Shown piece after piece: positions 18,049-27,048 of a stretch of 64,000 nucleotides of DNA. The DNA comes from Spirosoma utsteinense (lineage in GTDB: Bacteria; Bacteroidota; Bacteroidia; Cytophagales; Spirosomataceae). Where the stretch lies: contig NZ_VFIA01000012.1 of NCBI RefSeq assembly GCF_014282275.1, forward strand, positions 62,001 through 126,000. Reading direction: 5' to 3'. Made by a program: the position numbers and the translations under genes. The notes beneath the pieces are model-generated. The model searched no databases. It was not told the DNA's origin and saw only the letters and a list, made by a program, of their open reading frames with translations. Position 1 is the first letter of the stretch; the number at the start of each line of letters is the position of its first letter.

Positions 18049-19422
18049 ATGGGCGAACCTCCCAACGGACCTTCACGGTCGATCCAGGCAGGAAATGCGA
18101 ACGATCCGGTTCAGCCTGGTCTGCGAAAGGTAATCTCGACTACCCAACTCTGGGCCATCGCTGTTGGCATGGTTATTTCCGGGGAATATTTTGGCTGGAA
18201 CTACGGCTGGGCTGTTGCGGGCACCATTGGCTTCCTGATTGCTACCCTGCTGGTCACGGTGCTTTATCTCACGTTCATTTTCAGCTATACGGAACTCACA
18301 ACAGCCATCCCGGATGCAGGAGGACCGTTTGCCTATGCGTTTCGGGCGTTTGGGTCAACGGGTGGATTTCTGGCCGGGTTTGCCACACTGGTCGACTTTT
18401 TAATGGCTCCACCGGCTATAGCAGCCGCCCTGGGTGCCTATGCTCATTTTCTGAATCCGGCCTTACCGGTGCTGGGCGTAGCTATTGCTTCCTATGTTGT
18501 CTTCATTGGCATCAATCTACTTGGAGTAAAAGAATCGGCGAACTTCTCAGTCATTGTAACAGCACTCTCGGTAGTGGAGCTGGTCGTATTTATGGCGCTG
18601 GTGGCCCCAGCTTACAAGACAGAAAATGTACTGGCCCATAACGAGTCCTTCGGTATTGGTGGCATATTTGCCGCTCTCCCTTTCGCCATCTGGTTCTATT
18701 TAGCCATAGAAGGGGTAGCCATGGTAGCGGAGGAAGTAAAGGATCCACACAAAACCATTCCGCGCGGTTATTTGCTTAGCATCGGCACCCTGGTTGTGCT
18801 GGCTTTGGGAACAATGCTCCTCTGCGCGGGTGCAGGCGACTGGCGGCAGTTGAGCCAGCTCGATTACCCGTTGCCTGAAACATTGGTTATGGTATTTGGT
18901 CGTCAAAATTCCTGGGCCAAAGTGTTTGCCGGGTTGGGCCTGTTTGGACTCATCGCATCGTTTCATGCGAACACACTTGGGTACTCGCGGCAAATTTTTG
19001 CGTTGGCTCGGGCCGGTTATCTGCCGCATTTCCTGGCCACTGTGAACCGTCGTTTCCAGACTCCTCACTGGTCCCTGATCGTTGGTGGTCTGGTTGGTTT
19101 GGCTGCCTTGTTTTCAGGCACCACCGGCGAAATCATAACCCTATCGGTCATTGGTGCCCTGTGTATGTACATTATGAGCCTGTTGAGTTTATTTCGACTC
19201 CGGAAGACAGAACCAGCGATGATCCGTACCTACAGTACCCCATTTTACCCGGTCGTACCGTTGATTGCGCTCTCGTTATCCATCCTGTGTCTGCTGGCTA
19301 TCATTTATTACAATCCCGTTCTTTCGCTCATTTTCAGTGGCCTGCTGCTGCTATCATGGGTGCTTTTCAAACGCTTTGCGCCCCATCTCAACCGCCGGTC
19401 TTCAGGCACGGTAGTCAACTAA
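18049..19422 (+). CDS. Ethanolamine-permease-like APC transporter
   Basis: Inner-membrane amino acid/polyamine/organocation permease with about 12 helices, 457 residues. The stretch LRKVISTTQLWAIAVGMVIS, then GEYFGWNYGW, and the AGGPFAYAFRAFG loop strongly resemble the ethanolamine permease branch. The start ATG at 18049 is chosen because it precedes the typical cytoplasmic lead-in; an in-frame ATG 42 codons upstream would lie inside the previous gene. No ethanolamine ammonia-lyase genes are nearby, so the substrate is inferred only from the family. Confidence 0.85.
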   Translation: MGEPPNGPSRSIQAGNANDPVQPGLRKVISTTQLWAIAVGMVISGEYFGWNYGWAVAGTIGFLIATLLVTVLYLTFIFSYTELTTAIPDAGGPFAYAFRAFGSTGGFLAGFATLVDFLMAPPAIAAALGAYAHFLNPALPVLGVAIASYVVFIGINLLGVKESANFSVIVTALSVVELVVFMALVAPAYKTENVLAHNESFGIGGIFAALPFAIWFYLAIEGVAMVAEEVKDPHKTIPRGYLLSIGTLVVLALGTMLLCAGAGDWRQLSQLDYPLPETLVMVFGRQNSWAKVFAGLGLFGLIASFHANTLGYSRQIFALARAGYLPHFLATVNRRFQTPHWSLIVGGLVGLAALFSGTTGEIITLSVIGALCMYIMSLLSLFRLRKTEPAMIRTYSTPFYPVVPLIALSLSILCLLAIIYYNPVLSLIFSGLLLLSWVLFKRFAPHLNRRSSGTVVN

Positions 19423-19488
19423 TCCCTACGGTCGTACACCTTCGCTTCTTCCCCTCCCCCACCGAGCTAATTTACCCGCCCGCCTTCG

Positions 19489-20559
19489 ATGACTGCTTTC
19501 TCTCGCTTCTACTCCTTCTTTTCCCAAAACAGCGCCACGGTACCGCCTACAGCCCATCCAGTCACGCCCACACCTTTACCCATACGCTCAGTGGTTGTGC
19601 CGTTACCGGAGTCGGTCGGGCCAATAGACAGCCTGATTTCTCTCATTCCTGAAGTACGTCCACACTGGCTCTCCGATTCAGATTCGTTACGCGATGAAGG
19701 GGTCCTGTTCGGTTTATCGGATGCTCAACCGGACGAGAAAGTTGCCGAGATTACAGCCTATTTTCGCCAGCAGGTAGTGATGGGCGAGGTCCAGCGCGAA
19801 CAACGTGCGGAAACCGTAACCGCACTGAATCGACTGATCAGGCAGCGTGAGGCTGAGATGAATGGGCTTCAGAAACGCATCGAAGATCTGACGAACAGCG
19901 ATATCACTGGCGACGGCCTGATTCGCCATACGGTCCGTCTATTGGGAATGGCGGCCATAGTTGTTGGCACATTTATATTGATTGATGACGCCCTCTACCC
20001 TGTTTTTACTAGCCATTGGATAGCCATAGGTGTCTTTCTGGCCGGTATATTCAATTTGTCTGGCCGAACGTCGTTCTTTTATGAAGAAGGTTCAGCACTG
20101 ACAGGACGCCAGGTAATAAAGGCGATTGGATTGCCTTTTGCTGCCTCGGTCTTTGTGCTGACACACGCCTTGTCAAACCAGTCTATTGCTCAGTCAACGG
20201 CCCTGTTCGTTTTTACCTTTTTTGTGTTTTTACTGGCCGGAAAGGTTTTGTCAGACACCGGAATCAGCCTTGAAAACGATCTGTCCCGTATCAGATCAGA
20301 CAAGCAACAGGCAGCTGACCGGAAGCGGCATCTGCCCGACTGGGAACGACATGTTAGGCAACTGACCGGCGAAATAGATGACCTGCACAGGCAACTACGG
20401 GAAGCGATAATGGTAGGCGGTCAGGCCGAAGCGACAGTGGCTAGTCTGAACGCCCAACGCGACCAGCTTGTTAACCTTTTTCTGAGCGAGTTTGAACTGG
20501 CCCGGAGCCTCCGTTATCGGCTCAGTGAGCAACAACGGCAAGCAATAATACATCGGTAA
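19489..20559 (+). CDS. Coiled-coil membrane protein of unknown function (A)
   Basis: A 356-residue protein of unrecognised family. N-terminal region 1-80 is of low complexity. A coiled coil with heptad-like charged sequence covers about 85-140 (EVQREQRAETVTALNRLIRQ). Four hydrophobic helices lie at about 147-245, and a second long coiled coil at 255-350 (KQQAADRKRHLPDWERHVRQ). The layout coil-membrane-coil is shared with the next gene, 79 bases downstream on the same strand, although their sequences differ. The pair probably functions together, perhaps as a membrane scaffold. No enzyme motif is seen. Confidence 0.75.
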   Translation: MTAFSRFYSFFSQNSATVPPTAHPVTPTPLPIRSVVVPLPESVGPIDSLISLIPEVRPHWLSDSDSLRDEGVLFGLSDAQPDEKVAEITAYFRQQVVMGEVQREQRAETVTALNRLIRQREAEMNGLQKRIEDLTNSDITGDGLIRHTVRLLGMAAIVVGTFILIDDALYPVFTSHWIAIGVFLAGIFNLSGRTSFFYEEGSALTGRQVIKAIGLPFAASVFVLTHALSNQSIAQSTALFVFTFFVFLLAGKVLSDTGISLENDLSRIRSDKQQAADRKRHLPDWERHVRQLTGEIDDLHRQLREAIMVGGQAEATVASLNAQRDQLVNLFLSEFELARSLRYRLSEQQRQAIIHR

Positions 20560-20637
20560 ACTGTTTGCCTCTGCGGTTATTAGTCTTCAACAGGTAGACA
20601 CCACTAACTCGCAGCTGACAAACACAAACGGAACACT

Positions 20638-22011
20638 GTGGAACCAAACAATCACTCCGACTTTCAACATGGCTACAGCAGTGGCGTGGGGGGCGTCAAC
20701 CGGGAGACATACGAAGGCTATTTATCGAGTCAGGTCAACAGAGACTGGCTTACTGAACGAATTCAGGAGAAGCGTGCCGAACTGGCGGCAACTGAACGGT
20801 ACACGACCGAATCCAGAGAAGCCAACCGAGCGGCCTTTGCCGACCTACAAAACCATGCGCTTCAGGTAGAGCGGCTGGAAAAACAGGTCAGCCTGCGTGA
20901 ATCCAGCCGCCTGGCCCTCGAATCAGATCTTGACGCGCTGCGTAAGCGCCGGTCCAAGGCATCGCCCGATTATTCGCTGTTGGCCGGTTTGTTATTTTTG
21001 TTTGCGGGGATATCGTTTCTAGCGGGAGACCTGATCATATCCCATGAAATCGTGGCTTATGCGTTGAACATCCGAAACACCAATGAAGCCTGGGCGTTTG
21101 CGGTTGGTTTGGCTATGGTATCGATTCTGTTGAAACCGGCATACGATCGGCTAATCGAAAAGCCATACCTCGAAAACCCTGAGCAAAATCGTACTAAATA
21201 CGAGCGCTTTAAAATTGCGCTGGCTTTGTTTTCGGTGCTTACGTTGGCCGTGCTGGGCTGGTTCCGTTATGAAGCTTACCGCACCGATCAGCTAAAGGGA
21301 GCCATTAACAAATCGGTTCGTCAGTTACAACTCAATACTGACCCAACGGCAGCAACTCAATCGCTGGACGCGGCTACGCTCAACAAGATTGAGAAGCAAC
21401 TCAGCGAGTCGAGTGAGTTAAATCTGGCACTGGTCAACAGCCCATGGGCGTTGCTATCGTTTGTGCTGAGCGGCATTCTTTTCGCCCTGGCAGGAGCCGT
21501 ATGTCTGGGCATTTCCCTGCCAGTGCTATCGGCGTTCTGGTTTCGATGGTTACAGGCAGACCCTAAGATCTGGAAATTACGTCGCCGGATAAAGCGGCTG
21601 GACAAGGAGATCGCTCCGTTGGAAGCCCAATTGGCCGAACAGCGTACCCGCCAGAATATATTGCAGCACGACCTCGATCTTTTACCTGCTCTCGATGAAT
21701 TGACTGAGCAACGCCGGGCCATACAAGCCGAACTGAACGACCTCCTTTCCGAATTGAAACTGGCTCAGACCGATAGCCGAATCAGCAACTTCAATGATGG
21801 ATACGGGCAGGGAGAAGCGACCCGTACGGTATTGACCGACGACGAACAGCAGCAGTTACGCAGAGAAATGCTGGACCTTCAAACCAGCAGCCGCATCATG
21901 GGTAATCGTCCTACCGAACGGCCGACATCATCTGACAAGCCACAAAATGGCAAGGCACAGGAAACAAGACCCCATCAGATGATTCGGGATTTTCTGTCTG
22001 ATGGACAGTAA
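20638..22011 (+). CDS. Coiled-coil membrane protein of unknown function (B)
   Basis: A 457-residue protein with a GTG start; no ATG is available near the N-terminus. Coiled coil at about 36-108, hydrophobic helices near 112-135, 149-170, 190-208 and 268-300, then a second coiled coil (about 305-380). Related short motifs flank the coils: FQHGYSSG near residue 9 and FNDGYGQG near residue 385. This suggests an internal symmetry or a common binding motif. The C-terminus is basic and disordered. No family recognised. It ends at a 91-bp palindrome, probably its terminator. Confidence 0.75.
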   Translation: MEPNNHSDFQHGYSSGVGGVNRETYEGYLSSQVNRDWLTERIQEKRAELAATERYTTESREANRAAFADLQNHALQVERLEKQVSLRESSRLALESDLDALRKRRSKASPDYSLLAGLLFLFAGISFLAGDLIISHEIVAYALNIRNTNEAWAFAVGLAMVSILLKPAYDRLIEKPYLENPEQNRTKYERFKIALALFSVLTLAVLGWFRYEAYRTDQLKGAINKSVRQLQLNTDPTAATQSLDAATLNKIEKQLSESSELNLALVNSPWALLSFVLSGILFALAGAVCLGISLPVLSAFWFRWLQADPKIWKLRRRIKRLDKEIAPLEAQLAEQRTRQNILQHDLDLLPALDELTEQRRAIQAELNDLLSELKLAQTDSRISNFNDGYGQGEATRTVLTDDEQQQLRREMLDLQTSSRIMGNRPTERPTSSDKPQNGKAQETRPHQMIRDFLSDGQ

Positions 22012-22014
22012 ACG

Positions 22015-22105
22015 CTGTTTCATGTAGCCTGGACGGCTACGTCCGGGTTGGAGTAAATGTTGTTTACTCCAACCCGGACGTAGCCGTCCAGGCTACATGA
22101 AACAG
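22015..22105. repeat. 91-bp palindrome, 43-bp perfect arms (family 1)
   Basis: Left arm 22015-22057 and right arm 22063-22105 are perfectly complementary around a 5-base loop. It starts three bases after the stop codon of the previous gene and may act as a terminator. The core GTAGCCTGGACGGC plus ACGTCCGGG is found again, with one base changed, in the palindrome at 62488-62569. Confidence 0.9.
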
Positions 22106-22153
22106 ATGTACAATAGGGTATAGCTCCAAGCCTCACAAAATTATTGATTTATA

Positions 22154-22210
22154 GTATTCAGGCTCCTTCCCGACACTATGCTATAGGGTGTCGGGAAGGA
22201 GCCTGAATAC
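22154..22210. repeat. 57-bp palindrome, 23-bp perfect arms
   Basis: Left arm 22154-22176 and right arm 22188-22210 are perfectly complementary with an 11-base loop. It lies between convergent genes, 44 bases after the first palindrome. The core sequence (CAGGCTCCTTCCCGACAC) differs from the first. The remaining 22211-22425 stretch has no gene I can support. Confidence 0.88.
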
Positions 22211-22425
22211 GTATGAGGGAAGTATAACTCGCTGAGAAGCCCATATCATTCAGACTGGGCATAAAGCAGGAAACCGCTCCCAAGCGGGGGCGGCTCCATG
22301 AGTACAACAAAACCACAGTAAAGCTGTCAGACATTGGCCGGACAGGGTGCCTGTGGCTCTGTTGATGTATATGTGGTGAAGTACGGTAACCGACTTATGT
22401 CAGCTACCGTTCAACCAGGATACCG

Positions 22426-23763
22426 CTAGGCTTCGATCAGGAATTCGTCGTGCTGACTTACATCCAGACCCATTTTTTCGTCTTCTTCCGATACGCGCAG
22501 TGGCAGGATAAGGTCTGTCACTTTCAGCAGCAGTAACGACATACCAAATGCGAAGGCAGATACGGCTACTAAAGCAATCATATGCTCAATGAACAGACCC
22601 GTTTCGCCAAAAGCCAGCCCTTCGACCGCGACGGCTGAGTTAACGCCTTTACTGGCGAAAATACCCGTCATAATCATACCAACCATACCACCCACACCGT
22701 GGCAGGGGAATACGTCAAGGGTATCGTCAAGTGTGGATTTCGAACGCAGGTGAGCTACATAGTTAGAAACCATAGCGCCAACTGTACCAATGAAAATAGC
22801 CGTTGGAATTGTTACGAAACCGGCCGCCGGTGTGATAGCTACCAAACCAACGACAGCACCGATACAGAAACCAAGCGCCGACACTTTCTTTCCTTTAGCA
22901 GAATCGAACAGCACCCAGGCCAAACCAGCAGAGGCAGCAGCCGTGTTGGTCGTAGCGAAAGCTGAAGCGGCCAATGGCGAAGCCGATACAGCCGAGCCAG
23001 CGTTGAAACCAAACCAGCCAAACCACAGCAGACCCGTACCCAGCAGTACGAACGGAACGTTAGCCGGTGGGAAATAACTGGCTTCAAGGTGCGACTTCCG
23101 ACGCTTCAGGTAGATAGCACCAGCCAGCGCAGCCCAACCAGCCGACATGTGAACAACGGTACCGCCCGCAAAATCAAGCACACCCCGTTTGAACAACCAG
23201 CCTTCAGGGTGCCAGGTCATGTGGGCCAGGGGTGCATACACCAATAGGCTGAACAGAATCATGAACAGGACGTACGACCGGAAGTTGATCCGTTCGGCCA
23301 TCGAACCCGTTACCAGAGCAGGCGTAATGACGGCAAACTTCAACTGGAAGAACGCAAATACCACCAACGGAATCGTTGGGGCCAGCGACCAGGGCTTACC
23401 GTCAAGTACACCCTTGAACATAAAATGGTCCATTGGATTACCGATAAAGCCACCAATCGATGAGCCGAAGGCCAGGCTATAGCCAACAACCACCCACAAA
23501 ATACTGATAACACCCATAGCGACAAAGCTTTGCAGCATGGTTGAGATCACGTTCTTGTTGTTTACCATTCCACCGTAGAAATACGCCAGACCCGGCGTCA
23601 TCAACAGTACAAGGGCCGTAGCGACCAGCATCCAGGCAGTGTCGCCAGAATTGATACCTTCGGTCACGATTTGGGTCGGAACAGCCGGCATAAAGACAGC
23701 CACCAAGCTGATAATCAGCAGAATGGCGAGAGGAATGTAGTTTGGTTTTTGCATGGTATTCAA
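22426..23763 (-). CDS. amtB: Ammonium transporter, Amt/MEP/Rh family
   Basis: Inner-membrane ammonium channel, 445 residues with about 11 helices after an N-terminal hydrophobic segment. The twin-histidine pore is present (GGTVVHMSAG and CHGVGGMVGM), as is the signature region for ammonium recruitment (TGSMAERINF). The C-terminus EEDEKMGLDVSQHDE matches the tail that contacts PII proteins. It follows a porin gene by about 100 bases on the same strand, probably in the same operon. No glnK gene is present in the window, which is unusual, because Bacteroidota often keep a PII gene beside this pair. Confidence 0.95.
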   Translation of the reverse strand: MNTMQKPNYIPLAILLIISLVAVFMPAVPTQIVTEGINSGDTAWMLVATALVLLMTPGLAYFYGGMVNNKNVISTMLQSFVAMGVISILWVVVGYSLAFGSSIGGFIGNPMDHFMFKGVLDGKPWSLAPTIPLVVFAFFQLKFAVITPALVTGSMAERINFRSYVLFMILFSLLVYAPLAHMTWHPEGWLFKRGVLDFAGGTVVHMSAGWAALAGAIYLKRRKSHLEASYFPPANVPFVLLGTGLLWFGWFGFNAGSAVSASPLAASAFATTNTAAASAGLAWVLFDSAKGKKVSALGFCIGAVVGLVAITPAAGFVTIPTAIFIGTVGAMVSNYVAHLRSKSTLDDTLDVFPCHGVGGMVGMIMTGIFASKGVNSAVAVEGLAFGETGLFIEHMIALVAVSAFAFGMSLLLLKVTDLILPLRVSEEDEKMGLDVSQHDEFLIEA

Positions 23764-23866
23764 GGGGTTTTTGTTGTACTAAATAGGGTGTTTAGTTAAG
23801 TTGTAAATAAGAGAAAGGGGTTGTTGGCCAGGATCGGATTTCGGACAAAGCCAGTTGGAACCTTGC

Positions 23867-25021
23867 CTAGAATTTAAAAATAGCCGCCATACCAAGCGTA
23901 GCCTGCGATGGTGTCAGTGAACCGTTGTTCTTCTCAAACTTATCTGCCGAATAACTGTCAATACGCAGCTCAGGCTTGAACAGGAGGTGTCCGTCTGCGG
24001 CTGTGATATTCCCCGTTACGGTAATCGAGTTCACACTTGCCCCAACGCCAGCCGCATCCGTCAGCGCACGAGCCCCATTTTTATTGTCGAACGTTTCATA
24101 GCGGACGCCAAGCGCGAACTTGTCGGTGAAGGCATAGTTGGAATACACCGCTACACCGCCCCAGCTCCTGGAGGTGGCAGGCCCACTGAAGCCCTGATAA
24201 TCGCCCTTCTGCGACCCAGAGGCTGCATTAAGGCCCAGGAAGAACTTAGAGGTAACCTGGTAGGTAGTTGTCAGGTCAAATAGGGCATAGGATGCATCAT
24301 CAGCCGGTACGGCGTCTATTGACTCCGATGCTTCGTTCGATACAATTGCATTCAGGTAGACGTTCCAGCCTGATGCCGGAGAAATGAAGAGCTGACTGAT
24401 GAGCCCTTTCTTCTTGTTGTTGTCGAACAAATTATCGACGTTATTGACCATGCCTACCATCAACGAAGCCCGATCGCTGAACGCATATTGTGCTTTCAGA
24501 CCGATATGATAAAATGGACCGTTGTTGAAAAGATTCGAGAGTGAATAGTTGAAATTAACTGGTGCGTCAATCACTTCATAGCCAATGTGGGTACCAAACT
24601 GACCAGCCGTGAACGACAATTTACTACTTGCTTTGTAGGTGATATAAGCTTGCTTGATAGCGAGCGACGTAGAGCCGGGTCCCAGAAATCCTGCGTAGTT
24701 ACCGTAGTTGCCCAGGTCTGCAAACGGGCCAAATGTCAGGTCCATTACGGCATCGACCTTATTAGCTGAGTAAACTGCTTTTGCCTGAACCAAACCAATA
24801 CCGAACTGGCCAGCCTTTTGATCAAAAGCACGTGCGTTTCCTACTCCAGTTCCATTAAGCCCCAAATTAGACTGGCTTTTGGGGTTATTGAAGTTGCCGA
24901 AATAATACGTATCCATATAGCCCGAAAACGTGAATTTTCCAGGTGTTACGGCAGTGGAGTCTTGGGCCTGAGTGCTATACGAAGCAATCAAAGAGGAAAT
25001 AAGTAAAAGTGTTTTTTTCAT
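23867..25021 (-). CDS. Outer-membrane beta-barrel porin
   Basis: A 384-residue protein with a signal peptide (residues 1-19, ending YSTQAQ) and an alternating aromatic/polar beta-barrel pattern to the C-terminal Phe (GMAAIFKF). It resembles the Bacteroidota putative outer-membrane porins (OmpL-like/BBP2 type) that are often paired with an ammonium transporter. Residues such as FSGYMDTYYFGNFNNP are typical of the first strands. It probably lets ammonium or related small solutes cross the outer membrane (inference from context). Confidence 0.85.
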   Translation of the reverse strand: MKKTLLLISSLIASYSTQAQDSTAVTPGKFTFSGYMDTYYFGNFNNPKSQSNLGLNGTGVGNARAFDQKAGQFGIGLVQAKAVYSANKVDAVMDLTFGPFADLGNYGNYAGFLGPGSTSLAIKQAYITYKASSKLSFTAGQFGTHIGYEVIDAPVNFNYSLSNLFNNGPFYHIGLKAQYAFSDRASLMVGMVNNVDNLFDNNKKKGLISQLFISPASGWNVYLNAIVSNEASESIDAVPADDASYALFDLTTTYQVTSKFFLGLNAASGSQKGDYQGFSGPATSRSWGGVAVYSNYAFTDKFALGVRYETFDNKNGARALTDAAGVGASVNSITVTGNITAADGHLLFKPELRIDSYSADKFEKNNGSLTPSQATLGMAAIFKF

Positions 25022-25295
25022 GCTATTAATTTGGTGGACGAATTAATACAGTTGTGGTTTGTTTGGGACAAATTTTATCAGATAAATGATATGTTACAAG
25101 CGACTAGCGTAAAAAATTGTACTCTTTTCCTAAATGTTCATAATAATGTTTTAAATGTTCTATATTTTAATAGCATAATACCGGAAATACGATATTTACA
25201 CCTTTGTATAACTTATTTGGCAAGTGTTAATATAAACCAAATAATATTTGCCTACTATAAACTAGATTATGATTGCCAGATTCTCTTTAAAATGC

Positions 25296-25330
25296 AAAAA
25301 AGCCCGACTAGAGGCTAGTCGGGCTTTTTT
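25296..25330. terminator. Bidirectional Rho-independent terminator
   Basis: Stem GCCCGACTAG / CTAGTCGGGC with a three-base loop, flanked by six A and six T. It lies 20 bases after the ferredoxin stop on the minus strand and works by shape in either direction. The AT-rich stretch 25022-25295 contains no gene I can support; an open frame there lacks protein-like composition. Confidence 0.9.
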
Positions 25331-25349
25331 AGTACAAAACTGAGTAGAT

Positions 25350-25700
25350 TTATGCCTCTGCGTGGAGCCAGGCCTTCTTGGCAAGGAGCGTCTCTTCGTC
25401 TTCCACATGCTCAGGATCAGGTACGCAGCAATCTACCGGGCAAACCGCGGCACACTGGGGTTCTTCATGAAATCCCATGCATTCAGTACACTTATCACTT
25501 ACAATGTAATAAAACTCGTTCGAAACCGGCGACTGAGGTGCTTTGCCACTTATTACAGTGCCATCACCAAAGTCAACGTCAGTTAGTTCGGTTCCCCCGC
25601 TCCAGGTCCATTCAACGCCACCTTCGTAGATAGCTGTGTTGGGGCATTCGGGTTCGCAGGCACCACAGTTGATGCACTCATCGGTAATCATGATTGCCAT
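25350..25700 (-). CDS. 2[4Fe-4S] ferredoxin
   Basis: Small electron-transfer protein, 116 residues from ATG 25700. It is chosen because [20 protein letters not shown] is the usual start of this family; an upstream ATG would add an unrelated leader. Cysteines C-x2-C-x2-C-x3-C occur twice ([13 protein letters not shown] and the later [18 protein letters not shown]), with an insertion around residues 25-60 that contains [10 protein letters not shown]. This is the Bacteroidota long type, usually found divergent to an acyl-CoA reductase gene, as here. Confidence 0.93.
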   Translation of the reverse strand: MAIMITDECINCGACEPECPNTAIYEGGVEWTWSGGTELTDVDFGDGTVISGKAPQSPVSNEFYYIVSDKCTECMGFHEEPQCAAVCPVDCCVPDPEHVEDEETLLAKKAWLHAEA

Positions 25701-25751
25701 GAGTAGTACAAATTTATAGAGCGTAAATTCAGGTCTTTTCGAATTGGACAA

Positions 25752-25782
25752 CAAATATAACTATTTAAAGGTTGGCGACAAA
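25752..25782 (-). promoter_or_regulatory. Textbook promoter of ferredoxin gene
   Basis: Minus strand TTTG at 25779-25782, a 19-base spacer, and TATATTTG at 25752-25759, an exact Bacteroidota promoter. It lies about 50 bases before the ferredoxin ATG. Confidence 0.7.
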
Positions 25783-25834
25783 CTAAAATTTAATTACAAA
25801 GGTTGATGGGGTATTCCATTTGTTTATCAACTAC

Positions 25835-26881
25835 ATGCTCCAATCTGAACGCCTGCAAACGTTCGTTGCCTTAGGCAACTTTCTGCGATCGACCGAGGCA
25901 AAACCTGAACTTGCCGAAGTAGTGCAACAAGCCAACTACCGTAATAACTGGTTTACGCCCGAAAATTCCCTGAATGCTTTACAGGCCATCGCTGATGAGT
26001 TTTTGACTGTCGACTCACTGACCAGCTGGCTTAGTCAATACACGATCAAATCCGATCATACACCCCGTAGCGTTGGTGTTGTCATGGCCGGAAATATTCC
26101 AGCCGTTGGATTTCATGACCTCTTGTGTGTGTTACTTAGTGGTCATCGGCTTTTGGCTAAGCTTAGCACACAGGATTTTGTACTAATTCATTATTTAATA
26201 CAAAAATTAATAGAGATTAATCCAGCCATGAGCGCCTGGATTGAAGAAGCAGACAGGCTCAATTCGGCTGATGCATTTATTGCTACCGGCAGCAATAATA
26301 CGGCTCGCTACTTTGAGTATTACTTTGGAAAGAAACCCCACCTCATCCGCAAAAATCGAACATCGGTGGGCCTGTTGATGGGCGAAGAGAGCGAAGAGGA
26401 ATTTCTGAAACTTGGCCATGACATCTCGGACTACTACGGCCTTGGTTGCCGTAATGTATCCACCATTCTGGTTCCTGAGGAGTATGACTTCACACCCCTG
26501 CTGCGTACGTTGGAGCCTCAGGTATCGATCTACCTCAACAACCACAAGTACCAGAACAACTACGATTACAATAAGTCGATCTACCTCATCAATGCCGTTC
26601 CCCACCTCGACAACGGCTACCTGCTGGTTACGCAGAACGATGCGCTGGTTTCACCGATTTCGGTTCTTTATTTCCAGACTTATAGATTGCAGGAAGACGC
26701 TACCAACTGGCTAGAGACGCGCGCCGACAAAATTCAGGTCGTTGCCTCGGCTCAGGCCAATGCGGGTCACAAGGGTCAGGGCTGGTATCCCGGCAGCGTG
26801 GCCTTCGGCAACACCCAGCGCCCCGGCCTGACCGATTATGCGGACGGCGTCGATACCATGGCCTTTTTACAAGGATTATAA
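25835..26881 (+). CDS. Acyl-CoA reductase, LuxC-like
   Basis: Aldehyde-dehydrogenase-superfamily protein of the LuxC/acyl-CoA reductase type, 348 residues from ATG 25835 (the more upstream TTG is less likely). Visible segments include VMAGNIPAVGFHDLLCVLLS, the ATGSNNTARYFEYYFG substrate loop and the nucleotide-binding GYLLVTQND region. It probably reduces an activated acyl group with NAD(P)H. The divergent ferredoxin gene is a frequent Bacteroidota neighbour, but its role with this enzyme is not established. The 3' end runs into the polypurine tract at 26882. Confidence 0.85.
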   Translation: MLQSERLQTFVALGNFLRSTEAKPELAEVVQQANYRNNWFTPENSLNALQAIADEFLTVDSLTSWLSQYTIKSDHTPRSVGVVMAGNIPAVGFHDLLCVLLSGHRLLAKLSTQDFVLIHYLIQKLIEINPAMSAWIEEADRLNSADAFIATGSNNTARYFEYYFGKKPHLIRKNRTSVGLLMGEESEEEFLKLGHDISDYYGLGCRNVSTILVPEEYDFTPLLRTLEPQVSIYLNNHKYQNNYDYNKSIYLINAVPHLDNGYLLVTQNDALVSPISVLYFQTYRLQEDATNWLETRADKIQVVASAQANAGHKGQGWYPGSVAFGNTQRPGLTDYADGVDTMAFLQGL

Positions 26882-27048
26882 GGGAGGGAGGAAAGGGAGG
26901 AGGGGAGGAAAGGGAAGAGAGGGAAAAGGGATTGCTGACGCCAGCACTTCCCTCCTTCCTTCAGCGCTATCCCTTTCCTTTCCTTCCTCCCTTCCCCCTT
27001 TCCTCCCCTTCCTCCCTTCCCCCTTTCCTCCCTTCCTCCCCTTCCTCT
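26882..27048. repeat. Polypurine/polypyrimidine tract between convergent genes
   Basis: A pure purine stretch of about 50 bases (26882-26931, GGGAGG/GGAAAGGG units) is followed by a mostly pyrimidine stretch (26971-27048). The pyrimidine part contains two near-identical 25-base tandem units at 26984-27008 and 27009-27032. The two tracts are roughly complementary, so a long imperfect hairpin, a triplex (H-DNA) or G-rich structures could form. Probably also the terminator of both convergent genes. Confidence 0.8.

Noticed and set aside
25031-25318. Open frame of 95 codons on the plus strand in the AT-rich gap
   Set aside because: The composition is that of AT-rich non-coding DNA and it runs into the terminator hairpin at 25296; no domain is visible.
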